Source: Solen grandis (Eukaryota > Mollusca > Bivalvia > Adapedonta > Solenidae). From it: DNA of 64,000 bases. Positions 58,101-64,000 of this stretch are shown here, in pieces. The stretch is from the NCBI GenBank assembly GCA_021229015.1, contig CM037785.1:34583062-34647061 (forward strand), written 5' to 3'. The stretch's first letter is position 1. The number at the start of each line of letters is the position of its first letter. A program made the translations under genes and the position numbers. The notes beneath the pieces were generated by a model. That model was not told where the DNA came from and searched no databases. It worked only from the letters and a program-made list of their open reading frames with translations.

Positions 58101-61100
58101 AAAACATGTTTAAAAGATACAGAACGTCAATAAGGACCATGTTTAAAAATAAAAGAAATGATGATATTCGTTAATCATGTGATAATCCTTTTCAGATACA
58201 GGTTATCGTTTTCAGCCTGCTTAATTTTGTTACTATATTTATTTACATGTGTATTATGCAACATGTATATTTTCCAGTTCAGTTTGGGATGCCGACTGTA
58301 AGTTTTGCTGGGTATATCGGATTCCTGGCCGCCTGCCTCGCCTCCATGATCGAGTCTCTAGGAGACTACTACGCCGCGGCTCGAATGTCATTTGTGCCAC
58401 CACCACCCGCACATGCCATTAACAGGGGTTTGGCCATGGAAGGGGTCGGGGGTATTGTGGCGGGAATGCTTGGAACTGGTCATGGTACAACGTCGTACAG
58501 CCAGAACATTTCATCATTCGCAATAACCAAGGTAAGTCTTTATGCATGCAGACATGGTAAAATATGCAAAAATAATCGTAATGTAATATATGTAAATGTA
58601 ATGAGGTAAATTTGGCGTCCATTTTGGGTCCGAAAACGTGTGTTCGAGCCATTGCTATAACATACGCCTTAAAATGGTGCACATTTCACTTCATGTTGGT
58701 TACGTCAATTAACATTTATTTCAATTTGCAGTTAAGTTTCGTTTAAACGATATTCTAGAGCTTGTCAATTTTCCTCTCCAGGTTGCAAGCCGAAGAATAT
58801 TTCTTGTTGCTGGCTTGCTTCTGATCATTTTCGGAAGCGTTGGAAAGTTTGGAGCTATTCTTTCAACAATACCAGAACCAGTTATCGGGTCATTACTGAC
58901 GGTGATGCTCGGTATTTTAATCACGGTTGGGTTTTCTGTGATGAAGTTTACAGACATGGACTCTTCTCGAAACTTCACAATCCTTGGACTGTCCATAATG
59001 ATGGGATTGATTCTTCCGCGGTATATTGCTAAACCCGGGAACCAGTTTGTTACAGGTACAGGTTGATTTTGGCTTTATTCTCAATGCCAATTTTCCCGAT
59101 TTGGAAAATTTCCAATGAAAACTAAAAAAAAAGTTTAATTTTGCCCAAAAATTGATAAAGATATTTTCCCTAAAAATGCAGGTCGTAATCTTTTGTTAAG
59201 AAACTGATCAGCATATCGAGGGCTGACTGCGAAACTGTTCCACCTCCTTCTGTTTCTATTTTCCCTTTGGTATAGATTAGTCCAAAGTATGGCTTTACCA
59301 GCAAAAGATCAGAACCCAGGTAGAAATACACCAAAACAGCATTAATAGAACCATCGGGCATGATATGATTTAGGGAAAAGAAAACTAATGAATAATATAT
59401 AATCGAAATCTTGATCCATACCTCAGTAGATCACAATTTCGTCGCTCAAAAGTCGTTTCGTTTCAAACCTATTTTGTTATACTTTGTAACAGCTACATAT
59501 GAATACTGTTTATATTTCAAATTTATTATTACGATGTAAACTATAAAAAAATGTTTATAAATGCTCGCATTATGAATAACAAATATATACACAAGCACAC
59601 AGAGTTTCAATACTTCTTAAGTTTGAGAAGTATATAGTTCAGTACTCAGTATTCATCTTTTTTGAAGGACATGATCAACTTGATCAGACCATCCAGGTGC
59701 TTCTTGGGACGCCAATGCTTGTTGGGGGTCTTCTTGGATTCATACTCGACAACTTTATTCCAGGTAGAAATTTTCATGAGATATCGCATCATCAAGAAAT
59801 ACTTTTAAGGAATGACTTCGCCTCGTCGCTTTCAGTTGTAATTATTATTTCATGGTTGACACCAAACAAAACCTTCATTTATTTTTAACCCAAACGATGT
59901 TTTTCTTTTTACTCCAGCAGCATATATTATCATTATTTTTTAAAGCTTAAACACTTTTTTACGTCGATTAGGAAACTCAGTTTTACAACTTCTACTAATC
60001 TCTATCGCCAGATTGCTTGGTTACACCAGTACTTTGCCCCCGGGAAGGCCACAAAATAATTTTGCCCACACAAATCGTAATCTGCATTCTTCGGATCCGC
60101 TGTCAGTCATGTACTTTCTAACTTGAGCATGGCGCTCTTGGTATTAACAGGTTGATCATTATATCAAATCAATACACTCATCAAATTATTAATAAGATTG
60201 AAATGAATAACTATTTTATAAAAAGACAGCCCTGGAATTAATATTTTCTTTCTAATTTCAACTAATAAAACAGCTGCCTTTTGATAAATTTCTTAAGTTT
60301 ACCATGAAAACCGCGCATTCTATTCAGAAAGAAAAAAAATGCATTTTGTAAGATTTTTAAAATTTGATATCAGGTCATATCTAAAAAATGTAGATGTATA
60401 TGATCTGTAATTGCGGCGCCCTGTCTTAGTTCTATTCTAGAACAGGAATCATTGAAATCGTGATCCGTCGGTTAATTTACTTTCGACAGAATAAAGTAGC
60501 GCAGACGACCGAGTAGTAACGACACAGAATAATGAGTAATCCTTTATTCAATGTGACGTTTGAATGCGTGTATTTGCATATGAACCTGAAATGTAGATTA
60601 ATATGTCACTTTTATCCCTTAAAGTACAGACACACTATTATACATACCCTACAAATAACTATGCCATAATATAGGGAATTAATTTGCATACTTGTTGCAC
60701 CTCAAATATTTAACTTGTAGCATATGTTTTGTGATTTATGGCATGTTCACACATTTTCCATGGTCATCTTATGTTTCGATGTATTAAAAAATGTCTTAGA
60801 AGTATGTACCGGTATGGTGCATTGTGCCCTCATTTTATTTTACCTTTGCTAACATTTTGCTGATCAATATTCAGGCGTTTATGAACGGTTGCTGTAAATT
60901 ATATCTTCTAAATAGTTAAACTTCGGTGCCATCGTATTTGTAAATGTCGACTTTGGGAACAATATAAAATATTCTTGAAGGTTCCTGTTCTGGACTAGTA
61001 CGTGTGGTTTTGAAAGGTTTTGAATGCCACGCCACATCGGGGATCCTACTCCTAAGCTACGAGTTCGTACTATATGACCACTGCCATTTCATCGTGGTAA

Positions 61101-61877
61101 ACAAGACAACAACAACAGCAACAACAAAAGCAAAACAACTTTCACAAATTGAACACTCAAGATCACTTTTATACGTGTGAGTTTTACACACACCATAGGA
61201 GTATAGATATACGATATGTCAAATCTAAGAATTCGGTGTGTGATGCATACTACATTTATCTATGTATTTAAACGAAGAGTATATGTTCTCAATTGCGAGC
61301 TACATAATCCACTCTGATAGTGTCGCTCTTCACTGTTTATTTGCTTATATGGGTGGTTTTTGATGATTTCGATATTTGTGTGCAAAAGTATGTAAATGGA
61401 CCAGTTAGAATACTTTTGTACCAATACCTCTAATTGCATTCGCTTGAACGGTGTAAAAAACGCCACGCAGTTGAAGAAAAATGATCATTTGATCATGAAA
61501 TTACACTGCCAAAAACGTAAATTTACGGCTGTCATTCATCTAGTGTATACAATTCGATTTGATGTCATGTTGAAAACTGCGCTTTGACATCAAATTTAGA
61601 TATGCTAAAAAAAAGACCGTGTGAAGCGTTTATTTTATGTAATGCATGAACATGGTTTCAGGCAAAATGATACAACTGTGTCTTGATTTTGTTTGCAGGA
61701 ACAGACGAAGAGAGGGGGATCAAAAAAATGTTGATGAACACAAGAGGCAACATAACCGGAAATGACGCAGATGACGTATACCAGATACCATTGGTTTCCA
61801 GGTGCTTCAGACGTTTCGCCTGTTGTTTCTATTTCCCAATATCCCCAACGTTTAAGAAAGATAATGAAAGGCAATGA
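55019..61877 (+). CDS. SLC23 family nucleobase/ascorbate transporter, 3' half, six exons
   Basis: Exons 55019-55139, 55441-55597, 58278-58531, 58782-59055, 59668-59763 and 61699-61877 join in frame to about 359 residues ending at TGA. The product is a multi-pass membrane protein of the SLC23/NAT family. Vertebrate members carry sodium-coupled ascorbate and others carry nucleobases; the substrate here is unknown. Evidence includes IESLGDYYAAARM (Glu118 in the partial protein), PPPPAHAINRG (133-143), the NAT signature QNISSFAITK (168-177), FILDNFIPG near 292-300 and EERG near the C-terminus. The signature normally reads [QEP]-N-x-G-x4-T-[RKG]; here the glycine is serine. All splice sites are GT/AG. 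Human SVCT1 is about 600 residues, so roughly the first 45% is not visible. AATAAA is at 61968-61973. Family certainty is high; member identity is open. Confidence 0.93.
55441..55597 (+). CDS. SLC23 exon b
   Basis: It follows a TTTCTTTCTTAAG acceptor. It encodes the helix ILATGISWIFSYILTEF, then an exposed loop with NYMARTDALSGVIEGAPWFY, matching the ARTDA...APW segment of SVCT proteins. It ends in phase 1 within the FPYPFQ-like motif. Confidence 0.92.
55598..58277. other. SLC23 intron with recurrent TAATCTACGTTAC motif
   Basis: Near 56049, 56072 and 56238 the intron carries TAATCTACGTTAC or AATCAACGTTACC. Near 56765, 56935 and 57061 it carries inverted forms (GTAACGTTGATTACA, GTAACGTAGATTACA, GTAACGTTTATTACA). 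An A/C-rich low-complexity tract lies at about 57615-57705. No further exon is seen. Confidence 0.6.
58278..58531 (+). CDS. SLC23 exon c (core substrate-site exon)
   Basis: The acceptor TATTTTCCAG precedes and the donor GTAAGT follows. It encodes QFGMPTVSFAGYIGFLAACL, then IESLGDYYAAARM, VPPPPAHAINRGLAMEGVGG and GTGHGTTSYSQN. In structures of this family the TM8 acidic residue and the NAT signature line the substrate site. Both are here, the acidic residue being glutamate. Confidence 0.95.
58782..59055 (+). CDS. SLC23 exon d
   Basis: The acceptor TTCCTCTCCAG precedes, and the donor GTACAG follows 59055 in phase 1. It encodes VASRRIFLVAGLLLIIFGSV, GKFGAILSTIPEPVIGSLL and MKFTDMDSSRNFTILGLSIM. 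These correspond to VGSRRV...GKFTALFASLPDPILGG...DMNSSRNLFVLG in vertebrate SVCTs. Three membrane segments are evident. Confidence 0.95.
59668..59763 (+). CDS. SLC23 exon e
   Basis: The acceptor CTTTTTTGAAG precedes, and GTAGAA follows 59763. It encodes HDQLDQTIQVLLGTPMLVGG and LLGFILDNFIPG, the last predicted membrane helix region. It begins and ends with a split glycine codon (phase 1). Confidence 0.92.
59764..61698. other. SLC23 last intron, no other feature firmly seen
   Basis: The intron is 1.9 kb. At about 61100-61135 a (CAA)n tract follows a stretch that could be an old SINE, but its A and B boxes are not convincing. Confidence 0.45.
61699..61877 (+). CDS. SLC23 terminal exon f
   Basis: The acceptor TTTTGTTTGCAG precedes it. 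It encodes TDEERGIKKMLMN, a polar tail, then YQIPLVSRCFRRFACCFYFP and ISPTFK, matching the Y.FP...........Y.PICPVFK tail of SVCTs, and stops at TGA 61875-61877. This is the cytoplasmic C-terminus, shorter than in vertebrates. Confidence 0.9.
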
Positions 61878-61967
61878 TGTCGAAAGAGAGTTCGGAATAA
61901 GCACACTTACATGTAAAACAAGACTCATATCCACAAGGGCCCACAAACACAAATATTTTGAAAACTG

Positions 61968-61973
61968 AATAAA
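61968..61973 (+). promoter_or_regulatory. Candidate polyadenylation signal of the SLC23 gene
   Basis: AATAAA lies 91 bases after the stop codon on the coding strand. In an AT-rich genome chance hexamers are frequent, so only its position supports it. Confidence 0.5.
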
Positions 61974-62566
61974 CTAGTGATTATGAAATTTTTTTGGGCA
62001 TTTGCTTTGTACAGGCCATGCATTTCTTATGCGTATTATCTCATTTGATTAACATTGTAGAAAATCGTTATCATGGTCTCCAAGGAGGATTCGCCACTGT
62101 GAAATCGTGGACACATTTTGTTGCTCTACGCAGACAAAGGTACATAAATGAACTTTGTACTTATTGTATAGACTCGAGTGTGAAAATTGTCTTCTCTTCA
62201 GCTCTTTCAGACGTGGCAATTTATCTATCATTTTTCTGTGGTAAACTCTTGAAAAAAGTTGATATCTATAAAAATAACGGCCCTAGAAAAAGATCGTGTC
62301 AAGAGTACTCCCTTTTCACTGGTAAAAAACTGACGTTTTTGGAAATCCTCATGGACCGTGTATGCAATCCATTTTAGATATAGACCCACTACGCCAATGG
62401 GCCTGCTGTGACATTTATATCTAGGTGCTGGTGTAGGTGCCAGTACGTATATTATGTTACATTGGTACTATTTGTTTTTATGTGCAGACATTTTCTTAAA
62501 ATATATTATCAACCACGGATAGTCTTTCATTTAACGTTTTTGGATTATATGCATATGATATTTTTA

Positions 62567-62600
<34 letters not shown>

Positions 62601-62704
62601 AAATCAAAGAAGAAACGACTGATTACCTCGGTATAATCAGCTCGGCATCTGTCTGTGGTAACTTTATATCAGTTCTTACAAAATTACATGCATGCATATT
62701 ATAA
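61974..62704. other. 3' flank of SLC23 with (AC)n microsatellite
   Basis: An (AC)n run of about 15 units is at about 62567-62598. The 127-codon frame starting at 61994 has no splice context and no family resemblance, and it may overlap the 3' untranslated region. Confidence 0.5.
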
Positions 62705-62925
62705 CCGGCGTAATAGCTCAGTGTTAGAGTGTCCGCATTGCGATCGGGGGAGGACTAGCATCGAACCTAACCGGGGTCTATTCGTAAAATGAGCTAGGGT
62801 ATCGCTCCGGACTCCCTTGTATTCAACCACTGTCTCTTCTACATGCTATTTCTTCAGCAAAATTGAGGACCCCGCTGGAACTTTCGTTGGTTGTCCGTAA
62901 CAAATACAACAACAATAACTACAAA
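62705..62925 (+). mobile_element. tRNA-derived SINE, third family, ending in (CAA)n
   Basis: The head CCGGCGTAATAGCTCAGTGT, continuing TAGAGTG, is a good A box. TAGCATCGAACCTAA about 45 bases on is a decayed B box. The tail AACAAATACAACAACAATAA is the usual simple repeat end. No target duplication could be identified with confidence. Confidence 0.6.
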
Positions 62926-64000
62926 TCGAGGGCTAAAAAAACTGGAGGCCTTTTTTTAAAAATCACTTTTTTTTTATTTTTGACAATAACTATCATTAAT
63001 ACAAAAAAAATTAGTTGTAAAAGTGTCGTATCTCTATACTTTTACTTTTGTAAACGGAAAACTGTCGTAACTTGAGTTACATACAGTTTTCCATTGTTTA
63101 TGCTGATATACTTGCAGCAAATCTTGATGGAAAACTGTTGTAACTCTGATCAGGTTTTTCATTTTACAAACAAATAAATGATTTTATCATGACAAGTTAG
63201 CATATTTGAAACTATTTCAATTTGATGATATTGAGAATTCAATACATTTCATTTTTATGACTGAAACTGATGGAGCAACAGCCAAAACACCTCAAATACA
63301 AGTCACATTATGGTGGTCAAAGATTTCATTTGTTCTGCTTAAGAAAGCACTCATCACCAATCTTATATTGTAGTCCCACAGCTGTATCAATGTTCATATT
63401 AAAGAAAATAGTTTTGCAGAAAACAGTTCACCATTTTACGGCCATACCATTATGAAACTGCTTGGAAATGACGGGAATCATCATATGTGAAGCCATTTTG
63501 GCTCGAATTCCAGCAACAATACTTAGTATTAAGTAATACTTAAATTCTTAAACTAGATAGATACACATTCCACAATTACTATTTTATGAACAATTCAAGA
63601 ACATGGCTAAGCTGAAATGAATTATTATCTTATTAATCAAAAATTGTTGTTACGGAATGAATATTTGGGTACTTTTATTAGAGAAACAATTTTAATGAAA
63701 TTCGCCCTAAGTTTTTAAGTATTACTTAGCGCTAAGAATTGTTGATGGAATTTGACCCTAGTGCTAATTAAATATTAAAATAATCTACCTAAAACAATAT
63801 CAATTAATTTGATCTTCATGCACTGTAACTCTCAGCATCAAGTAAGTGATGGCTTTGAAAAGCACTAAAGCATATAAATACTTTACTGAAATATTTACTG
63901 TAAAGCGGATGTATACATCCAGAACTAAAAAGTAATCTATTCTTTTATCATACTTTTCTGCTTCAAAGTGAACTGGGAGGAATTTTTTGTAGGTTGAAAA
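62926..64000. other. No recognised feature to the window end
   Basis: AT-rich DNA. A short direct repeat, GGAAAACTGTYGTAACT, occurs at about 63056 and 63130. No exon or element is supported. Confidence 0.35.

Noticed and set aside
62049..62231. Minus-strand 60-codon frame
   Set aside because: It is a shadow frame in AT-rich DNA without splice context.
61994..62377. 127-codon frame after the SLC23 stop as another gene
   Set aside because: No splice sites, no motif and no membrane-protein homology; it lies in the probable 3' untranslated or flanking region.

Overview
The window is eukaryotic nuclear DNA, very probably from a bivalve mollusc, and it consists mostly of transposable elements. 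It is AT-rich, its genes are split by introns, and two 100-bp runs of N (14882-14981 and 47126-47225) mark scaffold joins. The bivalve call is an inference. It rests on many copies of interspersed elements that begin AGCTCACCTGAGCAC, end in a GGGCCATCATGGCCC hairpin plus CTCTTG, and carry tandem repeats between those ends. Repeats of this build (pearl-like or Helitron-like) are typical of bivalves. No prokaryotic feature is present.

Only one gene is recognised with confidence. It is the 3' half of an SLC23 nucleobase/ascorbate transporter on the + strand (six coding exons, 55019-61877) with clean splice sites, matching phases, a stop codon and a nearby AATAAA. Two further + strand exons (31327-31471 and 46694-47070) have compatible phase and probably belong to one unidentified gene; the second lies just before the 47-kb gap. 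One weak candidate exon lies on the - strand at 46073-46215.

Region by region. 1-4 kb holds a small MITE, a decayed Tc1/mariner element (494-1766) with intact 28-bp ends, and a degenerate tandem duplication closed by a perfect palindrome. 4.8-6.8 kb holds two tandem-core elements. 8.2-14.9 kb holds a mariner remnant followed by a nest of tandem-core elements, including a recent 2.1-kb tandem duplication that runs into the first gap. 15-17.2 kb holds a SINE and a complex of nested palindromes. 17.2-22 kb holds a dead LINE interrupted by a 111-bp palindromic MITE and by a 2.6-kb long-inverted-repeat element with Polinton-like ends. 22.3-25.3 kb holds more LINE pieces and two inserted TIR elements. 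26.3-28.6 kb holds a non-autonomous hAT element with a perfect 8-bp target duplication and a nested Harbinger-like element. 32-44.4 kb is an array of tandem-core elements and SINEs inside the probable intron of the unidentified gene. 48-54 kb holds SINEs and a LINE with ORF1 and endonuclease remnants. 55-62 kb is the SLC23 gene, and 62-64 kb is its 3' flank with a SINE.

There is no operon-like cooperation between genes. What the window shows best is layered insertion: several elements can be ordered in time because they split, and are flanked by duplicated bits of, older ones. Family assignments come from reading motifs and ends by eye; no database search was possible.
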